Virus record (IMG/VR): IMGVR_UViG_3300021963_007290
Coordinates: 1-64,000 of that record
Length of the DNA stretch: 64,000 nucleotides
Direction: 5' to 3' (one strand)
Source: a virus
Shown here piece by piece: positions 33,412 through 42,437 of the stretch. The notes beneath the pieces were generated by a model. It had not been told where the DNA came from and made no database searches. It saw only the letters and a list, made by a program, of their open reading frames with translations. The position numbers were made by a program, and so were the translations under genes. How positions within the stretch are numbered: the first letter of the stretch is position 1; every line of letters starts with the position of its first letter.

Positions 33412-33600
33412 ATGTACGAAACATTAACTGAATTTGAAAGAGCACTTGCTCGATTTGGAGATAAAGTTCAATATATTGTTGGACTTGAAGTATCTGATAA
33501 AATGTCTCCCGAAGTTGCATATCAGGAGATTAAGGATATGATGAAAGAGCTTAAAAAACTTCGCAAAAAGGAAAAAGATAGTTGGGAGATTGACGAATGA
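33412..33600 (+). CDS. hypothetical helical protein (62 aa)
   Basis: MYETLTEFERALARFGDKVQ, amphipathic helices with a Lys-rich segment (MMKELKKLRKKEKD). GAGGAGG at good spacing before the ATG; ATGA overlap with thyX. Unknown function. Confidence 0.7.
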   Translation: MYETLTEFERALARFGDKVQYIVGLEVSDKMSPEVAYQEIKDMMKELKKLRKKEKDSWEIDE

Positions 33601-34271
33601 ATACAAAACTGATTGCTATTACTCAAGGTGCTGGAGATCTGATTGAACAGAATGCTCAAGAAGTAATCTCTTACATTGCCCGTGTCAGCAACCCAAACAA
33701 TCAACTGAACTTCGATACTTCTGCTGGATTGCTGAAGTATTGCATCAAGCATGAGCACTGGAGCATCTTTGAACATGCCTTCATGACCCTTGAGATCAAC
33801 ACTACCAGGGGTATTGCTGCCCAGATTCTCCGGCATCGTTCCTTCACCTTCCAGGAGTTCTCACAGAGGTATGCTGATAGCTCCTTGCTTGGGGATATTC
33901 CTGTTCCCGAACTTCGTCGTCAGGATACCAAGAATCGTCAGAATAGTATTGATGATGTAGATCCTTATATTCTCCAAAAATATGAAATGTTGAATCAGGA
34001 TTATTTCAAACGGGGAATGGATCTGTATAAGCAAATGTTGGATGATGGTATTGCTAAAGAATGTGCTCGATTCATTCTTCCCCTTGCAACTCCCACACGA
34101 ATTTACATGACTGGTTCTTGTCGTTCTTGGATTCATTATATTCAACTTCGTTCTGCAAACGGAACACAGCAGGAACATATGGATATTGCTAAAGAATGTC
34201 AATGTATTTTTGCTGGACAATTCCCCAATGTTGCGGAAGCATTGGACTGGAGTACGCATAATAAATATTGA
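33597..34271 (+). CDS. thyX: flavin-dependent thymidylate synthase
   Basis: 224 aa. Signature RHRSFTFQEFSQRY (ThyX motif RHRx7S), HEHWSIFEHAFMTLEIN at the N-terminal side, and GSCRSWIHYIQLRSANGTQQ at the dUMP site. Methylates dUMP to dTMP with FAD and methylene-tetrahydrofolate. Replaces the ThyA used by T4 in cyanophages. Feeds DNA synthesis. Richer in GC than its neighbours. Confidence 0.95.
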   Translation: MNTKLIAITQGAGDLIEQNAQEVISYIARVSNPNNQLNFDTSAGLLKYCIKHEHWSIFEHAFMTLEINTTRGIAAQILRHRSFTFQEFSQRYADSSLLGDIPVPELRRQDTKNRQNSIDDVDPYILQKYEMLNQDYFKRGMDLYKQMLDDGIAKECARFILPLATPTRIYMTGSCRSWIHYIQLRSANGTQQEHMDIAKECQCIFAGQFPNVAEALDWSTHNKY

Positions 34272-34290
34272 TACACATTATTGTTAGAAA

Positions 34291-34542
34291 ATGGCAACAT
34301 ATCCTGTTATAAACACTAAAACTGGTGAGCAAAAAGAAGTGGAAATGAGTGTCCATGACTGGGATCAATGGAAAACATCCAACCCAGAATGGACACGGGA
34401 CTGGTCCGATCCATCAACTTGCCCTTCTGCGGGGGAGGTTGGTGAATGGAGAGACAAGCTTGAAAATAAACATCCAGGTTGGAAGGAAGTTCTTGATAAA
34501 AGTGCAAAATCTGCTGGATCCAAAAATCAAATTAGAAGGTAA
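34291..34542 (+). CDS. conserved hypothetical phage protein (83 aa)
   Basis: Begins ATYPVINTKTGEQKEVEMSV, similar to a small phage family that resembles the N-terminus of FmdB-like regulators but without zinc cysteines; middle NPEWTRDWSDPSTCPSAGEV, end KSAGSKNQIRR. Short soluble protein between thyX and phoH. Function unknown. Confidence 0.7.
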   Translation: MATYPVINTKTGEQKEVEMSVHDWDQWKTSNPEWTRDWSDPSTCPSAGEVGEWRDKLENKHPGWKEVLDKSAKSAGSKNQIRR

Positions 34543-34550
34543 GAAACTCT

Positions 34551-35309
34551 ATGGCAAGAAAAAGAAGGGGACCTCAAGAAAACCAAGTTGGAGTTGGACT
34601 TACTCCCAAACAACTTAGAAGAAAAAAACCAATTAACTTAGACCTTTTAAAAGACATTTCCCCTTTAACTGATAATCAAGAACGATTGTTCAATGCATAT
34701 GAGGAGAATAAAAATCTTGTAGCATATGGTGCTGCTGGAACAGGAAAAACATTCATCACACTTTATAATGCTCTTTGTGATGTATTGGATGAAAGATCTC
34801 CTTACGAAAAAATTTACTTGATTAGATCATTGGTTCCAACGAGAGAAATTGGATTTCTTCCAGGAACTCATGATGATAAAGCAGATCTTTATCAAATACC
34901 ATATAAGAACATGGTAAAAGCAATGTTCGATGTGTTTGATGAAGCCGCAGAGGAAATGCTTTATGCAAACCTAAAGACACAGGGAACGATTAGTTTTTGG
35001 TCAACTTCTTTCATCCGTGGAACGACATTTGACAATGCAATTATTATTGTGGATGAGTTTCAAAACTTGAATTTTCACGAACTTGATAGTATAATTACAA
35101 GAGTCGGTGAACACTCCAAGATCATGTTCTGTGGAGATACAAAACAAAGTGATCTTACAAAGCAATATGAAAAAACTGGAGTTAATGATTTTATGAAAAT
35201 CTTGCAGTTAATGCCTTCTTTTGAAATGATTCATTTTGAAGTTGAAGATATTGTAAGATCTGGACTTGTTAAAGAATACCTTACTAAAAAAACGGAGCTT
35301 GATCTTTAA
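34551..35309 (+). CDS. phoH: PhoH-like ATPase
   Basis: 252 aa. Walker A GAAGTGKTF, RSLVPTREIGFLPGT, Walker B IIIVDEFQNL, and MFCGDTKQSDL form the PhoH/superfamily I helicase-like core. Common in marine phages; role debated (phosphate stress, RNA or DNA processing). The stop overlaps the next ATG by one base. Confidence 0.93.
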   Translation: MARKRRGPQENQVGVGLTPKQLRRKKPINLDLLKDISPLTDNQERLFNAYEENKNLVAYGAAGTGKTFITLYNALCDVLDERSPYEKIYLIRSLVPTREIGFLPGTHDDKADLYQIPYKNMVKAMFDVFDEAAEEMLYANLKTQGTISFWSTSFIRGTTFDNAIIIVDEFQNLNFHELDSIITRVGEHSKIMFCGDTKQSDLTKQYEKTGVNDFMKILQLMPSFEMIHFEVEDIVRSGLVKEYLTKKTELDL

Positions 35310-36007
35310 TGTTTACACACGTTGATTTGAATCTTCCCCAACTTAAAAGGGAAACTATAGATGGAATTCGATATTATAAAATCCCAGAACAAGAAAATCT
35401 CCAAAGGCTGGTGTCGATTACTTCTGTCACCAGCCATTATAATAAAGAAAAGTTTGCTGAGTGGAGAGAGAAGGTAGGGGAAAAAGAAGCAAATCGTATC
35501 TGTAAAGAATCTACTTCTATTGGAACAGATGCTCATACACTTACTGAGCAATACCTAAGAAATCTTGATTGCAATTCTGATGTTCTTCCAATGTCTGAAA
35601 TGCTATTTCAGATTATGGTTCCTGCTTTGAATAATATAAATAATATTCACGCACTTGAAGGTTCCCTTTATAGTTCATCCCTTGGAATTGCTGGAACCAC
35701 CGATTGTATCGGAGAATATACTGGAGATAACGGAATACCAGAATTAGCAATAATTGACTTTAAAACCTCAAAGTATCCAAAACCAAGAAAATGGATTGAA
35801 GATTATTTCGTCCAATGTTGTGCGTATGCATGTATGCTTCATGAATTGACAGGTCTTTCTGTTAAGAAATTTGTTATCATTATGGGTTGCCGAGACGGTG
35901 AACTTCGTGTTTATGAAGAGTACGATAAGAAAAAATATTTTAATCTGTTGCTTAAGTATATCAAAAAATTTGTCAATGATAAGGTAATGGATTATGAGCG
36001 TGTTTGA
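35309..36007 (+). CDS. PD-(D/E)XK nuclease
   Basis: 232 aa. SITSVTSHYNKEKFAEWREK, TSIGTDAHTLTEQYL, then GIAGTTDCIGEY (Asp) and LAIIDFKTSKYPK with the D-(x)K catalytic pair, and YFVQCCAYACML (Q helix), the RecB/Cas4-like exonuclease arrangement. Shares cysteines with Cas4-type proteins only weakly. Likely DNA end processing next to recombination genes. Confidence 0.82.
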   Translation: MFTHVDLNLPQLKRETIDGIRYYKIPEQENLQRLVSITSVTSHYNKEKFAEWREKVGEKEANRICKESTSIGTDAHTLTEQYLRNLDCNSDVLPMSEMLFQIMVPALNNINNIHALEGSLYSSSLGIAGTTDCIGEYTGDNGIPELAIIDFKTSKYPKPRKWIEDYFVQCCAYACMLHELTGLSVKKFVIIMGCRDGELRVYEEYDKKKYFNLLLKYIKKFVNDKVMDYERV

Positions 36008-36305
36008 TAACTTCTTAAATTTAAATATAAAAGACACCATGGACAAAGAAGTAAAGCAAGAACTTAAAAAAGTATTACAAGAAAAATTTTATTGTCCGTC
36101 CAGGTTTGCTCAAGAAATTGAGAAAGTTGTTCAAGAAGAAAAAGTTTCTTACATTGATGCTATCATTTATTTCTGCGATAGAAATAAAATTGATTTGGAA
36201 TCAGTTCCAAAACTTCTTTCAAAACCATTGAAAGAAAAGATTAAATGCGAAGCAATTCATCTCAATTTTCTAAAGAAAACCTCTAAAGCACGATTGGTAT
36301 TTTGA
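35994..36305 (+). CDS. 33: gp33-like late transcription co-activator
   Basis: 103 aa. RFAQEIEKVVQEEKVSYIDA, then VPKLLSKPLKEKIKCEAIHL and the LNFLKKTSKARLVF end match T4 gp33 (RNA polymerase flap-binding late co-activator). Works with gp55 and the sliding clamp to open TATAAATA late promoters, many of which occur in this window. Overlaps the nuclease gene by 14 bases. Confidence 0.85.
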   Translation: MSVFDNFLNLNIKDTMDKEVKQELKKVLQEKFYCPSRFAQEIEKVVQEEKVSYIDAIIYFCDRNKIDLESVPKLLSKPLKEKIKCEAIHLNFLKKTSKARLVF

Positions 36306-36898
36306 ATCTTAATCCGTTAGAATGTTATAGGACTTATATTGCAATTAAGAATCACTTTACTCAGAAAAAATATGATTTTCACAAATACAATGGTAAAGTG
36401 AAAGCTTCTTTGCAATCTTTTTACAATCGAAAAGACAGGTTCTGGTTTGAAAAAATGTCCAGAACAAAAACTGAAGAAGAAATTAAAAACTTTTTTGTTG
36501 CCAATTTTGCATCTTGTGATGATCCCCAGACCTTATGGATTGGGGAAATCATTAAGAATGGAGAGCAGAACTATAAGAACTGGCAAAAGAAACTTCAATC
36601 TTTAACTTACATCTTCAAAGAAGAGTTGGATGTTATATTTTCTGATGGAGATTTTGTTTCCAACTTTAAAGTCATCGGATCTAAACATCCACGTATAATT
36701 AAACTTTATCTATCTGGAAAAGTTTCATTAGAAACGCTTGTTATTCTCAACAGGGTTTTAAAATACAAATCAAATTATGACAAGAATCTTATCGATCCAA
36801 TATGGGAATTTACTTCCATGAAGATAGAAAAGTATTCTCCTTTTATACATATTGACATGGATAAGTACAAAAATATAATTAAGGAGTTTATCAAGTGA
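36302..36898 (+). CDS. 59: gp59-like helicase loader
   Basis: 198 aa, TTG start overlapping the gp33 stop (TTGA). MNLNPLECYRTYIAIKNHF, YNRKDRFWFEKMSRT and the C-terminal EFTSMKIEKYSPF follow the T4 gp59 layout. Loads gp41 helicase on gp32-coated DNA. Adjacent to gp32, as in other cyanomyoviruses. Confidence 0.87.
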   Translation: MNLNPLECYRTYIAIKNHFTQKKYDFHKYNGKVKASLQSFYNRKDRFWFEKMSRTKTEEEIKNFFVANFASCDDPQTLWIGEIIKNGEQNYKNWQKKLQSLTYIFKEELDVIFSDGDFVSNFKVIGSKHPRIIKLYLSGKVSLETLVILNRVLKYKSNYDKNLIDPIWEFTSMKIEKYSPFIHIDMDKYKNIIKEFIK

Positions 36899-37227
36899 GT
36901 TTTTTTAATTCGGAAATTGTACGAGCAGAAATGACTGAGATTACAATTCTCCAGGAAGATATCTATAAAAATATTTTTAAATTCCCAACAATGACTTTGG
37001 ACGAAAAAAAGTTCCATGTTGGATTACTTGAAAAACTTCTTGAAAAGCAAAGAATTTTATATACCAGATTATCTCTTTCTGATGACCCAGAAGCAATTGA
37101 ATTTAAAGAAAAAATTCAAAGGCAAGCAGTGATGATGGGAATGCAAGAGAATATAGATATTGGTGTCATTTTTAATAATATGGAATCCATGATTAAAGTC
37201 ATGAAAGATGTTTTAAAGAGGGCTTGA
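36895..37227 (+). CDS. DUF1825-like protein
   Basis: 110 aa, GTG start overlapping the gp59 stop. SFFNSEIVRAEMTEI, LGLLEKLLEKQRILYTRL-type helix and IGVIFNNMESMIKVMKDVL resemble the cyanobacterial DUF1825 family (SFFDSEIVQ..., LMEKYR..., F..M). Function unknown. UvsY was considered because of position, but the opening motif favours DUF1825. Its stop lies in the gp32 promoter. Confidence 0.6.
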   Translation: MSFFNSEIVRAEMTEITILQEDIYKNIFKFPTMTLDEKKFHVGLLEKLLEKQRILYTRLSLSDDPEAIEFKEKIQRQAVMMGMQENIDIGVIFNNMESMIKVMKDVLKRA

Positions 37228-37252
37228 CATCCCTTCTTGCCACTGGTAGGAT
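37224..37252 (+). promoter_or_regulatory. gp32 promoter
   Basis: TTGACA (37224-37229), 17-base spacer, TAGGAT (37247-37252); leader of about 37 bases without a clear ribosome site, which would suit gp32 translational autoregulation. Confidence 0.8.
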
Positions 37253-37295
37253 AAAGTCGTCGTAAAGGCCAAATCTCAAACAATCCGTAAAACAC

Positions 37296-38240
37296 ATGTC
37301 TGATTTTTCTAAACTCAAAAAGCAATCTTCTCTTGGTTCTCTCACCGAAAAACTGGTGAAAGAAGTTGAAAAACTGAATAGTGGAAATGGTACTGATGAT
37401 CGTCTCTGGAAACCTGCAATGGGTAAGGACGGTGTTGGTTCTGCCGTTATCCGATTCCTTCCTGCTCCCCCCGATGAAGATCTTCCTTGGGTGAAGATGT
37501 ACTCTCATGGATTCCAAGGTCCTGGTGGATGGTACATCGAAAATTCTCTCACCACAATTAGCAAAGAAGATCCCGTTGCAAAACTCAATCGTGGTCTTTG
37601 GAACACTGGCGATCCTAAAGATCAGGAAACAGTCCGTAAGCAAAAGCGTAAACTGTCCTACTACAGCAACATCTACGTTGTAAAAGATCCCGCAAATCCT
37701 CAGAATGAAGGTAAAGTATTTCTCTTCAAGTATGGTAAAAAGATCTTTGATAAGATCCTGAATGCAATGCAACCAGAGTTTGAAGATGAAGAACCAATCA
37801 ATCCTTTTGATTTCTGGAGTGGTGCAAACTTCCGTCTCAAGATTCGTAAGGTTGAAGGTTACTGGAACTACGATAAGTCCGAGTTTGATTCTGCTGGTCC
37901 TCTTCTTGAAGATGACGAAGCAATGGAAGCAATTTGGAAGAAGGAGTATTCTCTTTCTGCCATTCTTGCTCCCGATCAGTTTAAGTCCTACGAGGAACTT
38001 GAGAAGCGCATGAATTATGTTCTTGGCATCAATCGTGTTGCTCCTAAGTCATCTACTCATGAAGAGGAAGAGGAGTATGAATCTTATGCCCCCAAGAAAA
38101 CCAGTGAAGAAGATGTCCTGAGGGAACTTGAGAATTCTTACAAGAAGAGTAAGGATGTTGCTCCTGCAAAACAAACTGATGCAGAAGATGAAGATGAAGA
38201 TGATTATCTTCGCAAGTTCCAAGGTCTTCTTGATGATTGA
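37296..38240 (+). CDS. 32: gp32 single-stranded DNA-binding protein
   Basis: 314 aa. N-terminal basic LKKQSSLGSLTEKLVKEVEK for cooperativity, core OB fold with IRFLPAPPDEDLPWVKMYSH, GPGGWYIENSLTTI and VFLFKYGKKIFDKI, and a long acidic C-terminus (DAEDEDEDD, LRKFQGLLDD) that binds partner proteins. Coats ssDNA in replication, recombination and repair. Own promoter; terminator lies in the convergent gp53 gene. Confidence 0.96.
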   Translation: MSDFSKLKKQSSLGSLTEKLVKEVEKLNSGNGTDDRLWKPAMGKDGVGSAVIRFLPAPPDEDLPWVKMYSHGFQGPGGWYIENSLTTISKEDPVAKLNRGLWNTGDPKDQETVRKQKRKLSYYSNIYVVKDPANPQNEGKVFLFKYGKKIFDKILNAMQPEFEDEEPINPFDFWSGANFRLKIRKVEGYWNYDKSEFDSAGPLLEDDEAMEAIWKKEYSLSAILAPDQFKSYEELEKRMNYVLGINRVAPKSSTHEEEEEYESYAPKKTSEEDVLRELENSYKKSKDVAPAKQTDAEDEDEDDYLRKFQGLLDD

Positions 38241-39026
38241 TTAATCAACATCAAAATTAGTTACTCTCTTCAAGGTTCTGGTCACAAACTGACCAGAACC
38301 TTTTTTGTATTCAAGTGATTCATCAATATCGTTGAATATGATATTTAAATAAGATGGTTTTAAAACATATATTAATCTTTTTTCTTCTTGCAATCTAACT
38401 TCATATTGATAGTTTGTAATTTCTTTTACAACATCTGTGTATACAACATCTTGTTGCAAATCGGGATCATAAAAATTGAAATAATATTGTTTTAATTTTA
38501 AATAATTTGGATTGTCTATGATTACATTTTGAAAGATAGGTTCTCCAAGTGGAGTGACTCCAGTTTGTTGTCTTTCTACAGTTTGTCTATCTAAATCAAT
38601 AAATTTATCCGAGATTATAGTTCCTTCTGGAATTAGAATATTTCCTGCAGTATCTTTAACCTCACGGGATTCATAATGATGGATATCATATAATGCTTCA
38701 TAGTTTCCATATTTCTCCAGTAAATAATTCTCAAAGTTTTTTTCAGACAAAGGCCACTCTGAATAGTAATCAATAATATTATTGCATAGTAATATCACCC
38801 AATCTAAATTTGGGTCCTTATAAATTTCATTTGCTATAATATCTGGTCTATCATCACCTTTGATTGTATATCTATCAAAGAAAGTAACTTCCTGATAAAT
38901 GTCATCTCTCAATCTAACTCTTGTAAAAAGATTTTTAACTTTAACATAATCAGATATTCCTATTTTATCTGGACCTCTTACAATATATTCAAAATCTGGG
39001 ATTTGTTGAAAATAGTTTCTACTCAT
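38241..39026 (-). CDS. 53: gp53 baseplate wedge subunit
   Basis: 261 aa. FQQIPDFEYIVRGPDKIGIS, NLFTRVRLRDDIYQEVTFFD, PDIIANEIYKDPNLDWVILL and the EWPLSEKNFENYLLEKYG block match the T4 gp53 wedge protein (LysM-like C-terminal region in T4). Abuts gp32 tail to tail: stops at 38240 and 38241. The 3' end carries the gp32 terminator hairpin. Confidence 0.92.
   Translation of the reverse strand: MSRNYFQQIPDFEYIVRGPDKIGISDYVKVKNLFTRVRLRDDIYQEVTFFDRYTIKGDDRPDIIANEIYKDPNLDWVILLCNNIIDYYSEWPLSEKNFENYLLEKYGNYEALYDIHHYESREVKDTAGNILIPEGTIISDKFIDLDRQTVERQQTGVTPLGEPIFQNVIIDNPNYLKLKQYYFNFYDPDLQQDVVYTDVVKEITNYQYEVRLQEEKRLIYVLKPSYLNIIFNDIDESLEYKKGSGQFVTRTLKRVTNFDVD
38272..38306 (+). terminator. gp32 terminator embedded in the gp53 coding sequence
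   Basis: AAGGTTCTGGTCA (38272-38284), loop CAAAC, TGACCAGAACCTT (38290-38302), then TTTT: a 13-bp perfect stem. In the gp53 frame it codes KGSGQFVTRTL, so one sequence serves both. No T run on the minus side, so it works one way. Confidence 0.93.
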
Positions 39027-39027
39027 T

Positions 39028-40320
39028 TTAGTAACCTATTAAGTGATCTTTTCCGAATCCTTCTGTATAATCGGTATCATAAAGAGGTTCAATTTCTTGG
39101 AATTGCATATTTAATTCATAACAAACCATAGTTCCCGCACTATCATTATATGTGGCATAATTTCCTAAGGGAGTGTAATTAACTGAACATGCAATTAATG
39201 CAGCAGCTTTTGTTTCACCCGATGGTTCTGGACTGATTAAATTCATTGACGGATGTATTTCACTGCCTTTTAAATATTGAATCGTAAAAACATGTGGTGC
39301 TTTTAAAAATAATGCAGTATTATCCTTTCTTACAGCCATGTGCCTTTTGAAATATTTAATGATGAATTTAATTGCAGTAGCTTCATCCTCATCCCTCGCA
39401 CTCATTTTAAAACTAAACTGAAATGGTCTTAATTGTGGTCCTTGAAAAAGCAGCTCAAGGTTTGGGTTTAAAACTTTTGTTTTTGTTCTTGATAAGATAT
39501 CAGGAATAGATGCTGCTTGTCCAGCAAGATAATCTTTAAGTTCTTGTTGACTGGCATCTAAATTTTTAAAAAGATCTCCTATCATATCACCAGCACCTTG
39601 CCCACCCTCTTTACTCATCATCTCTCTTGATGCGTTAAATACAAAAGCGTCGATAGCAGATAGTTTTCCTTCACCCCATTGGGCAGTATTTGTATCACTT
39701 ATTGGTCCTTGTATTGCCATATAAATTGAGCTGTCAACTTTTTTATATGTAACATTGGGACTTGAAAAACTACTTACTCCACCCGCACTTGTTGGGGCAT
39801 TAAATTGTCCTTTTTCAATTTCAACCGCAGTAAATTTAATTTTATCTTGTTGATCGGACATTTGTAGTGGATATTGTAATCTACCATTAAAAGTTTTTCC
39901 AACGGGAAAAAATGCAGCAACTCCACTTGATGCATCATCAGTTGCTCTATATCCTTTATCAGATTCTATTTGCGAATCAAGAGTATTTGTGGCAGATTTA
40001 TATTGTTCTTTTTGCTTAATTGATTCTTTTTGTTCTGCTGTTCCTCTGTCTTGTATTAATTTATAAGTGTTATCTCTTGTAGAAGTTGATATAGCACTCT
40101 TTGTATTTTGATCAAGTTGATTCCAGCTATTATCTTTTGCTTGAAAATCTTTTTGATCTGCAGTTCTTGTTGCAATCACCTTTCCAGATTTATCTACAAT
40201 TTCTTGAGATCCATCTAATTTTGCGTTTACTGTCCATGGATTTTCACTTGTTCCTCCTGGTGTTCTTTGACTATATGAGGTAACTTTTCCAGATGAATCT
40301 TTATTTTCAGTCCAAGACAT
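39028..40320 (-). CDS. 48: gp48 baseplate tail-tube cap
   Basis: 430 aa. C-terminal half: NPNLELLFQGPQLRPFQFSF, FIIKYFKRHMAVRK, VNYTPLGNYATYNDSAGTMV and CYELNMQFQEIEPLY are gp48 motifs. The first 150 residues are polar and low-complexity. In T4 gp48 and gp54 cap the baseplate and start tube polymerisation. One base from gp53. Confidence 0.9.
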   Translation of the reverse strand: MSWTENKDSSGKVTSYSQRTPGGTSENPWTVNAKLDGSQEIVDKSGKVIATRTADQKDFQAKDNSWNQLDQNTKSAISTSTRDNTYKLIQDRGTAEQKESIKQKEQYKSATNTLDSQIESDKGYRATDDASSGVAAFFPVGKTFNGRLQYPLQMSDQQDKIKFTAVEIEKGQFNAPTSAGGVSSFSSPNVTYKKVDSSIYMAIQGPISDTNTAQWGEGKLSAIDAFVFNASREMMSKEGGQGAGDMIGDLFKNLDASQQELKDYLAGQAASIPDILSRTKTKVLNPNLELLFQGPQLRPFQFSFKMSARDEDEATAIKFIIKYFKRHMAVRKDNTALFLKAPHVFTIQYLKGSEIHPSMNLISPEPSGETKAAALIACSVNYTPLGNYATYNDSAGTMVCYELNMQFQEIEPLYDTDYTEGFGKDHLIGY

Positions 40321-40357
40321 GAGGAAGGTTTAGATTGGTGGTTGTTCGTAATTATAT

Positions 40358-40813
40358 TTATAGACCAAGTTCATCTTCCGTAATTATCATAAACTTGATC
40401 AATCTGTCTTCGCAAAATTGCTCTGCTGCTTTCCATTTAGCTTTATTTTTTTCATATGTCAACACCTCATTAATGTAGGTTTTATTTCTTTTTTTTACTG
40501 TTCTTTGTGGTTTAATTGTTTGCTTTTTTGGTTTTACTTCAACAATATACCTAACGGTCGTTCCACTTGATTCTTTAATTTTCATATAAAAATCTGGAAA
40601 GTATCTACGAACTCTTTCTGTAGTTGGGTCAAAATATGGAATGAAAAATTCTTCACTTCCCCATTCAAGTATATCTTCTTTTCTATCACAGTATCTCATG
40701 AACTTTAATTCCCATGAAGATCTGTATATAATATTGTTTACATCACCCTTGTATTTTTCTGGGTTTCTTGGATGAAATTTTCCTTGATGATATTTTCCTT
40801 CATTACTTCGCAT
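40358..40813 (-). CDS. 4: gp4 head completion protein
   Basis: 151 aa. GKYHQGKFHPRNPEKYKGD, IYRSSWELKFMRYCDRKEDI, YFPDFYMKIKE and VEVKPKKQT match T4 gp4, which has an endonuclease-like fold (E...D...ExK) and closes filled heads. Divergent from gp54. Confidence 0.93.
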   Translation of the reverse strand: MRSNEGKYHQGKFHPRNPEKYKGDVNNIIYRSSWELKFMRYCDRKEDILEWGSEEFFIPYFDPTTERVRRYFPDFYMKIKESSGTTVRYIVEVKPKKQTIKPQRTVKKRNKTYINEVLTYEKNKAKWKAAEQFCEDRLIKFMIITEDELGL

Positions 40814-40835
40814 ACATATTATATAAAGCTTTTTA

Positions 40836-40843
40836 TATTTATA
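40836..40843 (-). promoter_or_regulatory. T4-type late promoter for gp4-gp48-gp53
   Basis: Reads TATAAATA on the minus strand, 23 bases before the gp4 ATG. The plus strand of the same 30-base gap is AT-rich but has no exact late box for gp54. Confidence 0.7.
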
Positions 40844-40844
40844 A

Positions 40845-41666
40845 ATGGCACAAAATAAAAATCTTCAACCAATTAAATCTGCTTCAAAGGCATACCGATT
40901 AAGAGACATATTTCAAAAGCCCGCATTAACTTCTTTTTATCAGTGTTGGTTTTATCCCACTCAAAAATCAAGAGATTGGATTTCTCAAAGAGGGTATGAA
41001 TTTACGACTGCTGTTGAAAATATATCTTTACTTTGCTGTGAGGCATCATTGCCCGGATCTTCTTTAGTAACTAATGAAATTACAAGTGATTATACTGGAG
41101 TTACGGAGAAGCATCCATATAGAAGGCAGTTTATGGAAGCTGATTTTACTTTTTATGTTGATCATAACGGAGCGGATGGTGGAAAGAGTCATGAAATAAT
41201 TTGGTTCTTTGAGAATTGGATAGGTCACATCGCAAATGAATCCGTTACTGGATTAACCGATGGTAGACCAGATAGTACAAAATCAAATTATTTTTACCGA
41301 TTTGAATTTCCAAAAAACTACCAAACTGATATTTACATTAATAAGTTTGAAAGAGATTATCTGGGAACATATTTGCAATACAACTTCTTACAGGCATATC
41401 CATTAACAATCCAAGCTATGCCTGTATCCTATGATTCTTCACAATTACTAAAATGTACGGTTACTTTTAGTTACACAAGATATAATGTTTATAGAGAATA
41501 TAACTATGGAATAGTTGGTAAATTGAGAAACAATCGCGTAGTAACTGATCCATTTGCTTACTTTAATCCATTTGCTACAACTGAAAGTGAAACTATATTT
41601 GATACTTTAAGAAAGGTGGGTGGTGGAGCTTTAGAAACTTTTGGATTAGACGATACAAATTATTGA
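40845..41666 (+). CDS. 54: gp54 baseplate tail-tube initiator
   Basis: 273 aa. YQCWFYPTQKSRDWISQRG, LLCCEASLPGSSLVTNEI, YTGVTEKHPYRRQFMEADFT and NFLQAYPLTIQAMPVSYDSS are a tube-like fold shared by gp19/gp54. T4 gp54 forms the first ring from which the tail tube grows. Starts the long plus-strand baseplate operon. Confidence 0.87.
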   Translation: MAQNKNLQPIKSASKAYRLRDIFQKPALTSFYQCWFYPTQKSRDWISQRGYEFTTAVENISLLCCEASLPGSSLVTNEITSDYTGVTEKHPYRRQFMEADFTFYVDHNGADGGKSHEIIWFFENWIGHIANESVTGLTDGRPDSTKSNYFYRFEFPKNYQTDIYINKFERDYLGTYLQYNFLQAYPLTIQAMPVSYDSSQLLKCTVTFSYTRYNVYREYNYGIVGKLRNNRVVTDPFAYFNPFATTESETIFDTLRKVGGGALETFGLDDTNY

Positions 41667-41699
41667 TATATATACTATAACTGATTTGCATAAAAGATC

Positions 41700-42422
41700 A
41701 TGCCTTTACCTAAAATTAGTACCCCGACTTATGAACTAATTCTTCCTTCAACAGAAGAGACGGTTACTTACAGACCATTCTTAGTCAAGGAAGAAAAATT
41801 ACTTGTTCTTGCATTAGAAACGGAAGACACAAAACAAATTACTACAGCAATTAAAACAGTAATTAAAAATTGTATCGAGTCACCTAAAAATGTCAAGGTA
41901 GAAACTCTACCTACATTTGATATTGAATATCTATTTTTAAATATTCGTGGAAAATCTGTAGGAGAAGAATTGGAAGTTAATATCATCGCACCAGACGATC
42001 AGGTTACTGAAATTCCGGTTAAAATTGCCATTGATGATATTAAAGTAAATACCAACGAAAAGCACTCTCGTCAAATAAAAGTTGATGACAGTATTACAAT
42101 GGAAATGAAATATCCTTCATTGGATGAATTTATTAAATCAAATTTTGATGTCAATCAAAGAACTAATGTAGATCAATCATTTGATTTAATTGCTTCTTGT
42201 ATTGATAGAATTTATACATCAGAAGAGGTTTGGGATTCTTCCGATGTAACGAAGAAAGAATTAGTTGAATTTCTTGAAGATATGAATTCAATTCAATTTA
42301 AACAAATTGAAACTTTCTTTGAAACTATGCCTAAACTTTCTCATAAATTAAAAATTAAAAATCCAAAGACAAAAGTAGAAAGTGAAATTGTATTAGAAGG
42401 ACTTTCAAGTTTTTTCGCATAG
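41700..42422 (+). CDS. 26: gp26 baseplate hub assembly protein
   Basis: 240 aa, T4 gp26 family (T4_baseplate domain). YELILPSTEETVTYRPFLVK, KEEKLLVLALETEDTKQITT, and LPTFDIEYLFLNIRGKSVGE are diagnostic. Hub assembly factor in T4. Its last codons hold a slippery T TTT TTC followed by a hairpin, so part of the product may be extended into gp51 by -1 frameshifting. Ends two bases before gp51. Confidence 0.9.
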   Translation: MPLPKISTPTYELILPSTEETVTYRPFLVKEEKLLVLALETEDTKQITTAIKTVIKNCIESPKNVKVETLPTFDIEYLFLNIRGKSVGEELEVNIIAPDDQVTEIPVKIAIDDIKVNTNEKHSRQIKVDDSITMEMKYPSLDEFIKSNFDVNQRTNVDQSFDLIASCIDRIYTSEEVWDSSDVTKKELVEFLEDMNSIQFKQIETFFETMPKLSHKLKIKNPKTKVESEIVLEGLSSFFA

Positions 42423-42437
42423 CCATGTCTCACATGG
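42410..42437 (+). promoter_or_regulatory. candidate -1 ribosomal frameshift signal joining gp26 to gp51
   Basis: Slippery heptamer T TTT TTC (42410-42416) in the gp26 reading phase, 6-base spacer GCATAG (including the gp26 stop), then the hairpin CCATG/CATGG (42423-42427 with 42433-42437, loop TCTCA). After a -1 slip the ribosome reads Arg-Ile-Ala-Met and runs on in the gp51 frame without a stop. Confidence 0.65.

Noticed and set aside
36895-37227. UvsY recombination mediator
   Set aside because: Position between gp59 and gp32 is suggestive, but the SFFNSEIV opening and helical pattern fit the cyanobacterial DUF1825 family better.
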